Positions 1-8,818 of a DNA stretch of 64,000 nt are shown piece by piece. A program made the translations under genes and the position numbers. This stretch comes from REEB76 sp963774895 (lineage in GTDB: Bacteria > Pseudomonadota > Gammaproteobacteria > Natronospirales > REEB76): contig CAVZGN010000002.1 of assembly GCA_963774895.1 (NCBI GenBank), positions 186,001 to 250,000 on the forward strand. The letters run 5' to 3'. Numbering within the stretch: position 1 is the first letter of the stretch; each line of letters starts with the position of its first letter. Below the pieces are notes generated by a model. It saw only the letters and a program-made list of their open reading frames with translations, did no database searches and was not told the DNA's origin.

Positions 1-1544
1 ACCCGGTCGGCATTGGTCACTCGTTGGTGCTGGCGCAGGTGTTCCGCCCAGGATTCCACCAGAAATGTTTCCAGGAACCTGCCCGCCTTGCTGATATCTT
101 CAAACACATACCAGGAATAGGCGCCATCCCTACGCCGTTCGTGCGACAGGCGTTCCATAGCTTGCAGGAAATCATTCTGGTTGGGCTGCTCTACGCGATA
201 TTCAACTATGACTAGCACCGGCCCGCGATCGTAAGCCAGCTCACCGCTCGGGATCGGCGCCGGCCAGTGCATCGAGGGCGTGAGATCGAGGCCCGCTCCG
301 GTTTGCAGTTTCGCGCGCCAAGTCAGTGGGATGATTATGAGAGCACCCGCCGCGGATATATAAAGTGTGAGGGGCAGGCCCAGCAGGTTTGCGCAAACGC
401 CCCAAAGCACGCTGCCGGCGGTAAGCGCGCCGAAATAAACAGTCACCAGCATCGCCAGACCACGACCGCGCACCCAGTCGGGCAAGGCGAACTGTGCCGA
501 AACGTTGAGGCTTGCCAATACCGCAATCCAAGATATTCCTGCGATCAGGCTGGCTGCCAGACCCAGCAGGAAGCTGTGCGCCAAGCCGAACAGCATAAGC
601 GCCAGCGCCGAACCGAGTGTGCCGCCCGCCACCAGCCGGTCCGGTCCCAGTTTCGACTTGAGCCAGGGAAGTGCGAAAGCGCCGCTCACGGCGCCGATGC
701 CGATCGCAGCCAGCAGAAAACCGTAAATATCCGGACCGCCCTTGATTTGCACGCGCGCCACCAGCGGCAGCAACGCCCAATAGGCGCTCGCGAACACAAA
801 GAATCCGACCGCACGCACCAAGGTGGCGCGTAGATGCGGGTTGTATCTGGAATGACGAAAGCCGGTGGCGATAGCGGCGGCAAAGCCCTCCGCGGGCAGC
901 CGGCTTTGAGCCTTCTGCGGCGGCCGCCACCATAACAAAGCGCCGACGGTAGCCAGGTTGGTGATGGCGTTGAGCCAGAACGGCGCCGCGATGCCGACGC
1001 CGGCAATGATCAGTCCGCCGAGCGCCGGACCGACAGTGCGGCTTACGTTGATCCCGACACTGTTGGCTGCGACCGCCGGGGCCAGCACGTGCTTTGGCAC
1101 CAGCACCGGCACGATGGCCTGCCATGCCGGCGTAGTCAGTGCTACCCCGATGCCCAGCAAGAAGGTGAATATGAGCAGCGTCGCTGGTGTAACCAGGCCG
1201 AGTGCCACCAGGACGGCGATTCCAAAGCCGATGACTGTGGTTGCCGATTCGCCGGCAAAAAGAAACCAGCGCCGGTTGACGATATCCGCCAGCGCCCCTG
1301 CCGGCAGCGCAAGCAGCACCAGCGGCAGGCTATTGGCTACCTGGACCAGCGACACAATCAGGGGGTTGGCATCGAGGCTAGTCATCAGCCAGCCTGAGCT
1401 GGCGTTATACATCCAGGTGCCGATGTTGGCGATCACGCTGGCCGTCCAAATGACGGCGAACGGCGCATAACCGAAGGGCGCCCAAGCCGTGGATGCAGTG
1501 TTGGCCGGCGGATCAGAACCGGTGTTCGCTGGTTTAGTGATCAT
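1..1544 (-). CDS. MFS exporter (MFS_3/EntS-like), 3' end cut by window edge
   Basis: Major facilitator superfamily transporter of the MFS_3 (transmembrane secretion effector, EntS-like) type. The reading frame starts at ATG 1544 and stays open to base 1, so about 514 residues are visible and the C-terminus is missing. The N-terminal half shows the expected alternation of hydrophobic helices, with an ANIGTWM segment in the first helix and a basic loop (ADIVNRRW) after the second-third helix region. The last roughly 80 residues are soluble and resemble the small alpha/beta tail (VLVIVEYRV...ERLSHERRRDGAYSW) that this family carries. The substrate cannot be told from sequence. No gene overlaps the start, and a decayed DUF5996 gene lies just upstream. 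Confidence 0.85.
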   Translation of the reverse strand, partial: MITKPANTGSDPPANTASTAWAPFGYAPFAVIWTASVIANIGTWMYNASSGWLMTSLDANPLIVSLVQVANSLPLVLLALPAGALADIVNRRWFLFAGESATTVIGFGIAVLVALGLVTPATLLIFTFLLGIGVALTTPAWQAIVPVLVPKHVLAPAVAANSVGINVSRTVGPALGGLIIAGVGIAAPFWLNAITNLATVGALLWWRPPQKAQSRLPAEGFAAAIATGFRHSRYNPHLRATLVRAVGFFVFASAYWALLPLVARVQIKGGPDIYGFLLAAIGIGAVSGAFALPWLKSKLGPDRLVAGGTLGSALALMLFGLAHSFLLGLAASLIAGISWIAVLASLNVSAQFALPDWVRGRGLAMLVTVYFGALTAGSVLWGVCANLLGLPLTLYISAAGALIIIPLTWRAKLQTGAGLDLTPSMHWPAPIPSGELAYDRGPVLVIVEYRVEQPNQNDFLQAMERLSHERRRDGAYSWYVFEDISKAGRFLETFLVESWAEHLRQHQRVTNADR

Positions 1545-1561
1545 TTAGTATCACTTTTCGA

Positions 1562-1857
1562 TTACATCGAATTCCTGAACGCCTGGGGATCTCGTTCCAG
1601 CGTGGCCCGCTCCCGATGGGCAAGCTCGGCCGCTGCTGCACAGCTTGTTTGCAGGAATACCAGCAGCGACCGTTCGGGGGCTGCGGCAGCGCGTACCGCC
1701 GCATACGGCAGAATGAATTCTTTCAGAGTTTCTGAATAGTAAGCCGCATCCGGCTACAACTTGCGTGCGCGCTGACCCAGTGGCTCGGGATAGGCGTAGG
1801 CGTAGAACGCCGCCTCCCTGCCACACTGAATAGCGGCTCCTTGGAGCGACAAACGCC
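1562..1857 (-). pseudogene. Decayed DUF5996 gene, C-terminal remnant
   Basis: Reading the minus strand gives a DUF5996-like C-terminus: a block FYAYAYPEP, then an in-frame TAG after RARKL, then DAAYYSETLKEFILPY and a tail ending at TAA 1562-1564. DUF5996 proteins are normally about 300 residues, so only the last 90-100 codons remain and one is a stop. It lies directly downstream of dps and upstream of the MFS gene on the same strand. The 5' limit is approximate because the sequence loses recognisable similarity toward 1857. The call rests on recognising the C-terminal motif and needs a profile search to confirm. Confidence 0.6.
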
Positions 1858-1860
1858 CCA

Positions 1861-2394
1861 TCAACGGCCCGGCGCATCACCCTTGCGGCTGGCTTCGAAC
1901 AGGAACCAGATACGCCGTTCGGTTTCATCGACCCAGTTTTCGATCAGGCTGGTGCTGGCCACATCGCCCTGGTCGTCGCACAGCGAGTGCAGTTCGCGCA
2001 AGTGCGTCAGCAACTGCTGGTTGTCATCACGCAATTCGGCCAGCATGTCGAGCGGCGACACGTACTCAGCGTCGTTGTCCGAAAGCCGCTGCAGGCGGGA
2101 AATATGCCCCACCGAACGCAAGGTGGTGGCGCCGATTTTCCTGACGCGTTCGGCGATGACATCGGTGGATGCATACAGCTGATCGGCCTGTTCATCCAGC
2201 AGCAGATGGTAGTCGCGGAAATGCGGTCCCGACATGTGCCAGTGGAAATTCTTGGTCTTCACATACAGCACAAAAACGTCAGCCAGCAGCGCGTTGAGCG
2301 CGGCTGCAATCTGCTTGCGTGGTTCCGGGCCCAGGTCCGTGGGCGTATTGAGTTCCGCCGTGCGGCGGCTTTGGACATTGCGGTTATCTGTCAT
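1861..2394 (-). CDS. dps: Dps: DNA-binding ferritin-like stationary-phase protein
   Basis: 177-residue Dps-family miniferritin that oxidises and stores iron and protects DNA during starvation and peroxide stress. The ferroxidase ligands sit at the canonical places: H51 and H53 in NFHWHMSGPHF, H63, D67, D78 and E82, which is the E. coli Dps numbering. The N-terminal 25 residues are hydrophilic with two adjacent arginines, fitting a DNA-binding tail. It starts at ATG 2394, preceded on the minus strand by an AGGAGGC-like ribosome binding site. It is probably monocistronic, as only a decayed gene lies downstream. I see no convincing OxyR or IHF site upstream. Confidence 0.95.
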   Translation of the reverse strand: MTDNRNVQSRRTAELNTPTDLGPEPRKQIAAALNALLADVFVLYVKTKNFHWHMSGPHFRDYHLLLDEQADQLYASTDVIAERVRKIGATTLRSVGHISRLQRLSDNDAEYVSPLDMLAELRDDNQQLLTHLRELHSLCDDQGDVASTSLIENWVDETERRIWFLFEASRKGDAPGR

Positions 2395-2593
2395 AACTGC
2401 CTCCTAAAGTGGCGTTTTTAAATCCCGTAGGCCCGGAAAAAATTTCACGGGTGCTTTGGTGTTCTCTCTCGGGCCTTTATCAATGAGCCAATCTGCGGTG
2501 TCTTGATTATAGCTTTACCTGCGCAACAGCCGATTCCATTGCATTGTCCCAGGCAACTTCCTGACATAAGGCTCAACCTTGGATAGGACCGGC

Positions 2594-4369
2594 ATGGTCA
2601 AATCGTCTGGGAACCAACGGCCTGAGATAGACTTGCACGCTCCGGCTACGAATAATGGCGGAATACGGGCCACCCAGATAGGCATCGGCGTGACGGAAAC
2701 TTCCAGCGAAATCCCACCGCTTCAGCCGTCGCCCATTGACGAGACATTCCCCAGGCTCACGCCTGCCCAGGTGCAACGGGTTGGCGCCCACGGCCGTCGC
2801 AGGAACATGCAGCGCGGAGAAGTGCTGGTGGAAGTCGGACAACGCAGCGTGCCGTTCTTCGTGGTGGTTTCCGGCGAGATCCAAGTGGTGCGCAGGTCGG
2901 TAGGCCTTGAGTCCATTATCACTACACACGGTCATGGCCAGTTCACCGGCGAAGTCACCATGCTCTCGGGCAGGCCGGCCATCGTCCACATCCGCGTCAG
3001 CGAAAGCGGCGAGGTCATTGAGCTGGATCGCGCGCCTATGCTGGCGCTCGTCCAGAACGATGCTGAACTCGGCCAGACCATCATGCGGGCCTTCATCTTG
3101 CGGCGCCTCAGCCTGATCGCCCGCGGACTCGGCGACGTGGCACTCGTAGGCTCGGCGCACAGCGCTGCTACCCTGCGCGTCAAGGAGTTCTTGACCCGCA
3201 ACGGCCATCCCTACGCCTATCTGGATCTAGAACGCGACGCCGACGTCCAGAATCTCCTGGATCAATTTCACTTCAGTGTCGATGACATACCGGTGCTCAT
3301 TTGTCGTGGCAAAACCGTGCTCAGGAACCCGACAAACCAGCAAATCGCCGAATGCCTGGGTTTCAACGCAACCATCGACCCGACACAGCTGCGGGATTTG
3401 ATTATCGTGGGCGCCGGCCCCTCAGGACTGGCCGCTGCGGTGTACGCGGCCTCCGAGGGTTTGGACGTGCTGGTGATCGAATCGGATTCACCCGGCGGCC
3501 AGGCCGGTTTGAGTTCCAGGATCGAAAATTATCTGGGGTTCCCCATGGGGGTTTCCGGTCAAGAGCTCACCGATCGCGCCTATACCCAGGCGCAAAAATT
3601 CGGTGCCCAGACACTCATCGCCAAGAATGCCGTACGCCTGTTATGCGAGCAGCATCCCTACGCCGTGCTGATCAATGACGGCACGCGCATCCCAACGCGC
3701 GCCATCATCATTGCCAGCGGCGCACAGTACCGCAAACCCGCGATCCACAATCTGCCGCAGTTCGAAGGCGCCGGCGTTTATTATGCGGCCACCTTCATGG
3801 AAGGCCAGTTGTGCGCCGGCGAGCAAGTGATTGTCGTGGGCGGCGGGAATTCCGCCGGTCAGGCGGCGGTATTCCTAGCCGAGACCACGCAGCATGTGCA
3901 TATGCTGGTGCGCTCCGGCAGCCTTGCCGAGAGCATGTCGCGCTACCTGATACGGCGTATCGAGGAACACCCGCGCATCAGCCTGCATTACCACACGGAA
4001 GTCATCGCGCTTGAAGGCCATGATCATTTGGAACGCGTGAGCTGGCGCCACAACCAGACCGGTGAACAGGAGACCCACCCTATCCGCCATCTCTTTGTTA
4101 TGGCAGGCGCCGATCCCAGCAGCGCCTGGCTCGAAGGCTGTCTGGTACGCGACTCTGAAGGCTTCATCAAAACGGGTATGGACATCTCTGCGGAAGAGCT
4201 GAAAACCGCCCACTGGCCACTGGCGCGGTTGCCTTTCATCCTCGAGACCAGTCTGCCGGGGGTGATCGCCGTGGGTGACGTGCGTTACAGCAGTATCAAG
4301 CGCGTGGCCTCCGCCGTGGGCGAAGGTTCCATCGCCATCGCCTTCGTCCACCAGATACTTCACGGATAA
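2594..4369 (+). CDS. cNMP-binding / glutaredoxin-like / thioredoxin-reductase-like flavoprotein
   Basis: About 591 residues in three parts: a cyclic-nucleotide-binding fold near 53-170, a thioredoxin/glutaredoxin-like segment near 185-257, and a TrxB-type FAD/NAD(P)H module from about 267 to the end. The last part has the FAD motif VGAGPSGLAAAVYA, the block SPGGQAGLSSRIENYLGF, and the nucleotide motif VGGGNSAGQAA. The redox-active CxxC of true thioredoxin reductases is absent: the equivalent place reads YYAATFMEGQLC. Disulfide reduction by the usual route is therefore unlikely. ATG 2594 has AGGA five bases upstream; a TTG at 2579 in the same frame is an alternative. The zinc-finger gene 11 bases downstream is likely co-transcribed. 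Confidence 0.88.
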   Translation: MVKSSGNQRPEIDLHAPATNNGGIRATQIGIGVTETSSEIPPLQPSPIDETFPRLTPAQVQRVGAHGRRRNMQRGEVLVEVGQRSVPFFVVVSGEIQVVRRSVGLESIITTHGHGQFTGEVTMLSGRPAIVHIRVSESGEVIELDRAPMLALVQNDAELGQTIMRAFILRRLSLIARGLGDVALVGSAHSAATLRVKEFLTRNGHPYAYLDLERDADVQNLLDQFHFSVDDIPVLICRGKTVLRNPTNQQIAECLGFNATIDPTQLRDLIIVGAGPSGLAAAVYAASEGLDVLVIESDSPGGQAGLSSRIENYLGFPMGVSGQELTDRAYTQAQKFGAQTLIAKNAVRLLCEQHPYAVLINDGTRIPTRAIIIASGAQYRKPAIHNLPQFEGAGVYYAATFMEGQLCAGEQVIVVGGGNSAGQAAVFLAETTQHVHMLVRSGSLAESMSRYLIRRIEEHPRISLHYHTEVIALEGHDHLERVSWRHNQTGEQETHPIRHLFVMAGADPSSAWLEGCLVRDSEGFIKTGMDISAEELKTAHWPLARLPFILETSLPGVIAVGDVRYSSIKRVASAVGEGSIAIAFVHQILHG

Positions 4370-4380
4370 AGGAGAAGCCT

Positions 4381-4650
4381 GTGCCCGGTAAAGCTTGCCA
4401 ACATATTAATAGCATCACCGAGATCAAGCGCGCCAAACGCCATGAATGTGTGGAGTGCATAAAGACCGGAGACCAGTGGGTGCATCTGCGCACCTGCCAG
4501 GAGTGCGGCGTCACCCTGTGCTGCGACGATTCCCCCAATCGTCACGCCCATAAGCATGCAACCGCCAGCGGCCATCCGGTAATCACTTCAGCAGAACCGG
4601 GCGAGCGCTGGCTGTACTGCTACCCGGATGATGTGTTTGCCGAATATTAA
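4381..4650 (+). CDS. UBP-type zinc finger protein
   Basis: 89-residue protein that is essentially one zf-UBP domain. The metal ligands appear in family order: CxH (CQH), CVEC, CQEC, a further CC, then HAHKH and a final histidine before PVI. In eukaryotes this fold binds the C-terminal tail of ubiquitin; the role of the bacterial stand-alone versions is unsettled. It starts at GTG 4381 with AGGAG about six bases upstream, 11 bases after the flavoprotein stop, so the two probably form an operon. I recall the same pairing in other proteobacteria, which suggests a functional partnership, but that is inference. Confidence 0.88.
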   Translation: MPGKACQHINSITEIKRAKRHECVECIKTGDQWVHLRTCQECGVTLCCDDSPNRHAHKHATASGHPVITSAEPGERWLYCYPDDVFAEY

Positions 4651-4673
4651 CGCTGGCGGCGCCGTGAGGCGGA

Positions 4674-6623
4674 TTATTCACCGCCTTTGGCGTGTTGTGG
4701 AAAGCGAAACATGCCCATCAGATCGCCGATGGCCGGGCTGTTGGTAGGCAAGTACGGGTCGCTTTTAGTCGAGATGGGATTGGGAAGATTGTCGCGGCTC
4801 CAGCGTGAGATAGTCCCAATCTTCCAGTTGGCTTCCACGAACTTGTCGAAGGACACATGGTCGCTGTAGGTGTGCACCACACCGACACCGCGGGAGAAGG
4901 GCGACACCACGATCAATGGCACCCGGGTACCGTCGCCGAAGAAATCCAGCGGCTGGATATAACCCGAGTCGTAGTAACCACCACCCTCGTCCATGGTGAT
5001 CATGATAGCGGTATGCTTCCAGAGCGCAGGATTGGCCCGGAGCATGTCGATGATCTTGCGGCAAAATCCTTCCAATAGATCCGGTTTCGATGTGGCCGGG
5101 TGACCGTCCATAAGGCCATCGGGTTTGACGATGGAGACCGCAGGTAGAGTGCCATTTTTGATGTCGCGGTAGAGAGCGCGGATGCCCTGCAGATTCCTGC
5201 GCAGATTAGAGTCGGTCATGATCTGCTTCGAATACAGGAAGGGGTTGCAAATGTTGCAAAAATTATTCATGCCGCCTTCGCCGTTTTCGCGCCCATTGAC
5301 CCAGCCCTCGCCGTAATAATGCCAGGAGATGTGATGGCGGCTCAGCAACAAACCGAGGTTCGGTTGGCTGCTGGGCGGAACCGTGTACTGGTCGGCGCCC
5401 AGCAGTGCCGGTTTGCCATCGCCCAGATAACCCGGGTTGTAATTGTTCACCAAGTAGTAAGCACTCGGCTGGCAGTCGCCGCCATGGAACACGTGATAAG
5501 GCAGTGAATCGAGATAATCACTGATGGCCGCCACGCCCGGCTGGGAATGCTCGGCGCATTGCACGTAAGAGCCGCCGGCATAGCCGTCCTGGATATAGAA
5601 ATTGTTGGTGCCCGATTGCGGGTTGGGGTTCTCAATCTGGTTCGCCGGCGGCACCGCCGGTTTGCCGTCGGCACCTGCGTAATAGATACCGGTGCCGAAT
5701 CCGATCTCGATGTGGTTGGCGCCAGTGCCGCCCATCACTGCCTGATGATAGTTGTCGTTGAGAGCGTACGCATGGGCCAGAGAATTAAAGTAGCTGAGGT
5801 CGCCCTTGTGCACGTTGTAGAAACCCATAGCCACGGCGCCTTCATGGTTGCCCGGTTCGGCGTAATTTTTAGGCCGCGGCAGGCCGTTGCTGCCGGCGCC
5901 TACGCTGGCTTCGACCCAGGCGAACAGATCGTTGCGGCAGCCGCTGGGATTGCGCGGCGTGGCCGCGGTTACATCGCAGTCCGTCTGCTGCCACATCTGA
6001 AAGAAGCGGTGTACCGGGTTGCCACTGTAATCGTGATAGTTCAGATAGCGGGTGATGGCAAACGGTCCGCCGGGTAGTGTCATTGGAAAACGCGGATCTA
6101 TCCTGGCGGTGTCGGGCAGACCGCTGCCGCCCTTGGTCAGTAGTGGATAGTCCTCGGCCAGCAGCGCCGGTTCGGTAGCAGCCGCCTCGCGGGCGCTGGA
6201 AAAGGGCGCGTCAGTGAGCGTACCCGATGTGGTGATAGGACCGAGAGTCGCATACACCGCAGTCCTGTGTGGATGTATTGAATAAGCCTGCGTCGCTGAA
6301 GCCTGCCACTGGCGTGACTTGTCGAAGTTGGGGCCTGGAGTGCCGTCCGCATTGATGATGCCTTCAGATAGCAGGTTCCAGACCTGCTGGCCTGCGCGTG
6401 GCTCGAAAGTGGCAAACATGTTATCGAAAGTACGGTTCTCGCCGATGATCAGGATCACGTGCCGGATGGGTGTGGCAGTGGCCTGTGCATCCGTGGGCGC
6501 CGCTTGAGCTGACGAGAGTATGAGCGCAGTCAACACAATCCCCGGCAGGATTATCCGCTGGAAGCGTCTGCCAGATGAACGCGGAATGCTGATGGCTTCG
6601 AGGCTAAACATGGATGACAACAT
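4674..6623 (-). CDS. Secreted phosphoesterase (phospholipase C / acid phosphatase family)
   Basis: 649-residue member of the phosphoesterase family that includes bacterial phospholipase C and AcpA-type acid phosphatases. A hydrophobic stretch (IILPGIVLTALILSSAQA) followed by AAP makes a typical signal peptide, so it should be exported. Family motifs include the metal-site block ENRTFDNMFATF near the N-terminus, GTGANHIEIGFG in the middle and MITMDEGGGYYD toward the C-terminus. The presumed catalytic residue region is ENRTFDN. ATG 6623 is the first start; ATG 6611 is possible. It is convergent with the UBP zinc-finger gene. The natural substrate (phospholipid or phosphomonoester) cannot be assigned. 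Confidence 0.88.
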   Translation of the reverse strand: MLSSMFSLEAISIPRSSGRRFQRIILPGIVLTALILSSAQAAPTDAQATATPIRHVILIIGENRTFDNMFATFEPRAGQQVWNLLSEGIINADGTPGPNFDKSRQWQASATQAYSIHPHRTAVYATLGPITTSGTLTDAPFSSAREAAATEPALLAEDYPLLTKGGSGLPDTARIDPRFPMTLPGGPFAITRYLNYHDYSGNPVHRFFQMWQQTDCDVTAATPRNPSGCRNDLFAWVEASVGAGSNGLPRPKNYAEPGNHEGAVAMGFYNVHKGDLSYFNSLAHAYALNDNYHQAVMGGTGANHIEIGFGTGIYYAGADGKPAVPPANQIENPNPQSGTNNFYIQDGYAGGSYVQCAEHSQPGVAAISDYLDSLPYHVFHGGDCQPSAYYLVNNYNPGYLGDGKPALLGADQYTVPPSSQPNLGLLLSRHHISWHYYGEGWVNGRENGEGGMNNFCNICNPFLYSKQIMTDSNLRRNLQGIRALYRDIKNGTLPAVSIVKPDGLMDGHPATSKPDLLEGFCRKIIDMLRANPALWKHTAIMITMDEGGGYYDSGYIQPLDFFGDGTRVPLIVVSPFSRGVGVVHTYSDHVSFDKFVEANWKIGTISRWSRDNLPNPISTKSDPYLPTNSPAIGDLMGMFRFPQHAKGGE

Positions 6624-6901
6624 CGTGAGCTGCCCAGGTTACAGGATAAAGTAACTCGTATTGCGGTGCTGTCATAATCTTGGTAAGGACTGCGCAGAAT
6701 ATGGTAATCATTGCTTGAGTCGCCAGACTATTGTTGTAATATGACATTGCCATTTCCCGCAACTTGCGGGACCGCGATAACAGCAAGCGCTGGGGTGCAT
6801 TGCTCGCCGCGCGCTGCTTATTGTGAATGGCATACCGGGCGCCGGATACTGCCTGATTGCTACTGATATTAAGGCACGTGCACGGAAAAGGAGTTCTAAT
6901 C

Positions 6902-7327
6902 ATGGCCGCATTCGCAAGAAATCTTTTCCTGACATTATGCTTTGTGGTGCTCGCGAGCTGCAGCACCATATCCCCGTTCAACCAATACGCCTACGAACAG
7001 GCCACTGCTTTGAAGGTCGATGCGCTGGCGCTGGTGGACAAGTCCAACGAGCCCTATGCACAGCACGCGGCCCAGGTCGCGGATATCGAGATGCGCTGCC
7101 GCAAGGCCTACGAATACGCCAACGGATTGCCGAATAACCAGGACACTGCCAATCAATGGAAGATCATCACCGACCCTGAGGGTGGTTCCCTGTTCGCCTT
7201 TTTCGAACTGTGGAACAGCGAGGGACAGGTGCGCCCGGCCGCGGTCAAGGACGCCGAACAACAACTGGCCGAACATTTCGACCAGATCATCCAGCTGGAA
7301 AGCGGCAAGATCAAACCACATCCGTAA
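6902..7327 (+). CDS. Small lipoprotein of unknown function
   Basis: 141-residue predicted lipoprotein: a short hydrophobic signal (FLTLCFVVLASC) ends in the lipobox LASC, so Cys18 would be acylated. The mature part is helical and charged with no motif I recognise. ATG 6902 is chosen because AAAAGGAG sits about eight bases upstream; an earlier in-frame start at 6857 would put the signal peptide in the middle. The next gene starts 17 bases after its stop with its own strong ribosome binding site, so the two are probably one operon. I cannot assign a function. Confidence 0.75.
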   Translation: MAAFARNLFLTLCFVVLASCSTISPFNQYAYEQATALKVDALALVDKSNEPYAQHAAQVADIEMRCRKAYEYANGLPNNQDTANQWKIITDPEGGSLFAFFELWNSEGQVRPAAVKDAEQQLAEHFDQIIQLESGKIKPHP

Positions 7328-7344
7328 GCGCAAAGGAGTGCAAC

Positions 7345-7671
7345 ATGGCCACATTCGACGATTTTCTCGAGTCCCTCAAGCACGCTCTTTCTGAGTATGC
7401 CCAGCAGTCCTGGGCTGATTACCGCGACCAGGCAGAAGCCGATGGCCAGGATTTCATCGACCGGACCAAACAGGATCTGCAAACCTGGACCCAGCAGCTG
7501 GTCGCCGGGCAGATCACCCAGCAGGAATTCAAGTTCAATATGAACAGCAAAAAAGCGCTGGCACAGCTGGTATCACTCAAACAGGCGGGTCTGGCGAAGG
7601 TCAGTGCCGACAAGTTCACCAACGGGCTAGTGGATGTAATCGTGAATACCGCTGTCTCCACATTCCTGTAG
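7345..7671 (+). CDS. Small helical protein of unknown function, partner of the lipoprotein
   Basis: 108-residue soluble protein, acidic at its N-terminus and rich in Gln and Ala, predicted helical throughout (DDFLESLKHALSEYAQQSW and following). It has no signal peptide; a mildly hydrophobic C-terminus ends TAVSTFL. ATG 7345 has AAAGGAG eight bases upstream, which fixes this start against a longer frame that would overlap the lipoprotein. It sits 17 bases after that gene. No known family is recognised. The pairing suggests a cell-envelope or stress role, which is inference only. Confidence 0.72.
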   Translation: MATFDDFLESLKHALSEYAQQSWADYRDQAEADGQDFIDRTKQDLQTWTQQLVAGQITQQEFKFNMNSKKALAQLVSLKQAGLAKVSADKFTNGLVDVIVNTAVSTFL

Positions 7672-7810
7672 CCGACACGAAAATCCCAATCTGACTCCGG
7701 GCGCGCGTGCGGCCGGCTTTGGAAAGCCGTTCATGCGCCGGGGCTTGTGTCTATCCGGACTTTTTGCAACCGTAAGAACAAGGCGCTTGCAGTTCTGAGT
7801 GGAGACAGCC

Positions 7811-8422
7811 ATGCAAAAAAACCGGCTAGAAGCTTTTAGCGACGGCGTGCTCGCCATCATCATCACCATCATGGTGCTGGAATTGAAGGTCCCGCATGAC
7901 CACAGTATCGCGGCACTCGACCCGCTACTGCCGGTGTTCCTGAGCTACGTATTGAGCTTCCTGTACCTGGGTATCTACTGGAACAATCACCATCACATGC
8001 TGCACACCGTCGCTAAGGTCAGCGGCGGCATGTTGTGGGCTAACCTGCATCTGCTCTTCTGGCTGTCGCTGTTCCCGTTCGCCACCGGCTGGATGGGCGA
8101 AAACCACTTCGCCCCGGTACCCACGGCGCTCTACGGCGCGGTGTTGTTCATGGCGGGCGTGGCTTATTGGATTTTGCAACGCACTATCATCGTCTCCCAG
8201 GGCAAAGGTTCGCTGCTGGCGCATGCCATCGGCAGGGATTTCAAAGGCAAGTCTTCACCGGTGATCTACGCGATCGCGATTCCCATGGCATTTCTTGCTC
8301 CCTGGATCTCCCAGTTCCTGTACGTATTGGTGGCACTCATGTGGCTGGTGCCGGACCGTCGCATCGAAGGGCCATGGCCGAACAGCAAGAGTGAAAGCAC
8401 GCTGTTTCTACACAAGCTATAA
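7811..8422 (+). CDS. TMEM175-family (DUF1211) membrane protein, putative K+ channel
   Basis: 203-residue integral membrane protein of the TMEM175 family, whose studied bacterial members are potassium-selective tetrameric channels. The diagnostic RxxxFSDG motif is at the very N-terminus (NRLEAFSDGVLAIIITIMVLEL), followed by a second helix with SFLYLGIYWNNHHHML. About six hydrophobic helices are visible, as expected. ATG 7811 has GGAGAC about five bases upstream. It is flanked by unrelated small genes and is probably transcribed alone. Confidence 0.88.
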   Translation: MQKNRLEAFSDGVLAIIITIMVLELKVPHDHSIAALDPLLPVFLSYVLSFLYLGIYWNNHHHMLHTVAKVSGGMLWANLHLLFWLSLFPFATGWMGENHFAPVPTALYGAVLFMAGVAYWILQRTIIVSQGKGSLLAHAIGRDFKGKSSPVIYAIAIPMAFLAPWISQFLYVLVALMWLVPDRRIEGPWPNSKSESTLFLHKL

Positions 8423-8484
8423 GACACCATAATCTCACTGGTAATGCCGGGCGTACAATAATCACCGGTCGACGAGGTATCACG

Positions 8485-8748
8485 ATGGCCACAGGCTGGG
8501 CAAAAGACGGCGCCGTGCAGGAACAGATCGACGCCAGCGAGGACGCGCTCAAGAGCGTGCGCAAGCGCCTGCCGCATGGCGAGAGTCTGAAGCACTGCGT
8601 AAAATGCGGCGTGGAAATCCCACCAGCACGGCGTGCGGCTATCCGTGGCGTGCGCCTGTGTATCCGCTGCCAAACTGACGCCGACCGAAAGGTGAAAGTC
8701 CACAGCCTCTACAATCGCCGCGGCAGCAAGGACAGCCAGCTGCGCTAG
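8485..8748 (+). CDS. TraR/DksA-type C4 zinc finger protein
   Basis: 87-residue protein of the short TraR/DksA (YbiI-like) group. A C4 zinc finger is formed by CVKC and CIRC, with the family signature CxxCGxxIPxxRRxA between them (VEIPPARRAA). The N-terminal half is charged and helical with DASED, in the position of the acidic coiled-coil tip of DksA, so contact with the RNA polymerase secondary channel is plausible but unproven. It starts at ATG 8485 with GAGG about nine bases upstream. It is a stand-alone gene. Confidence 0.9.
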   Translation: MATGWAKDGAVQEQIDASEDALKSVRKRLPHGESLKHCVKCGVEIPPARRAAIRGVRLCIRCQTDADRKVKVHSLYNRRGSKDSQLR

Positions 8749-8818
8749 GCATCCACCGATCAGAGCCGCGCTCTATCGCAAATGAATCAGAGTCTGCTAC
8801 TTATAGAAGAATTCAAAC

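Noticed and set aside
241..1125. 294-codon minus-strand frame inside the MFS gene
   Set aside because: It is a wrong-frame reading, Arg- and Gly-rich, with no signature, on the same strand as the real gene.
958..1470. 170-codon plus-strand frame across the MFS gene
   Set aside because: It is antisense to a clear membrane transporter and its composition (runs of Ser, Ala, Thr) is that of a shadow frame.
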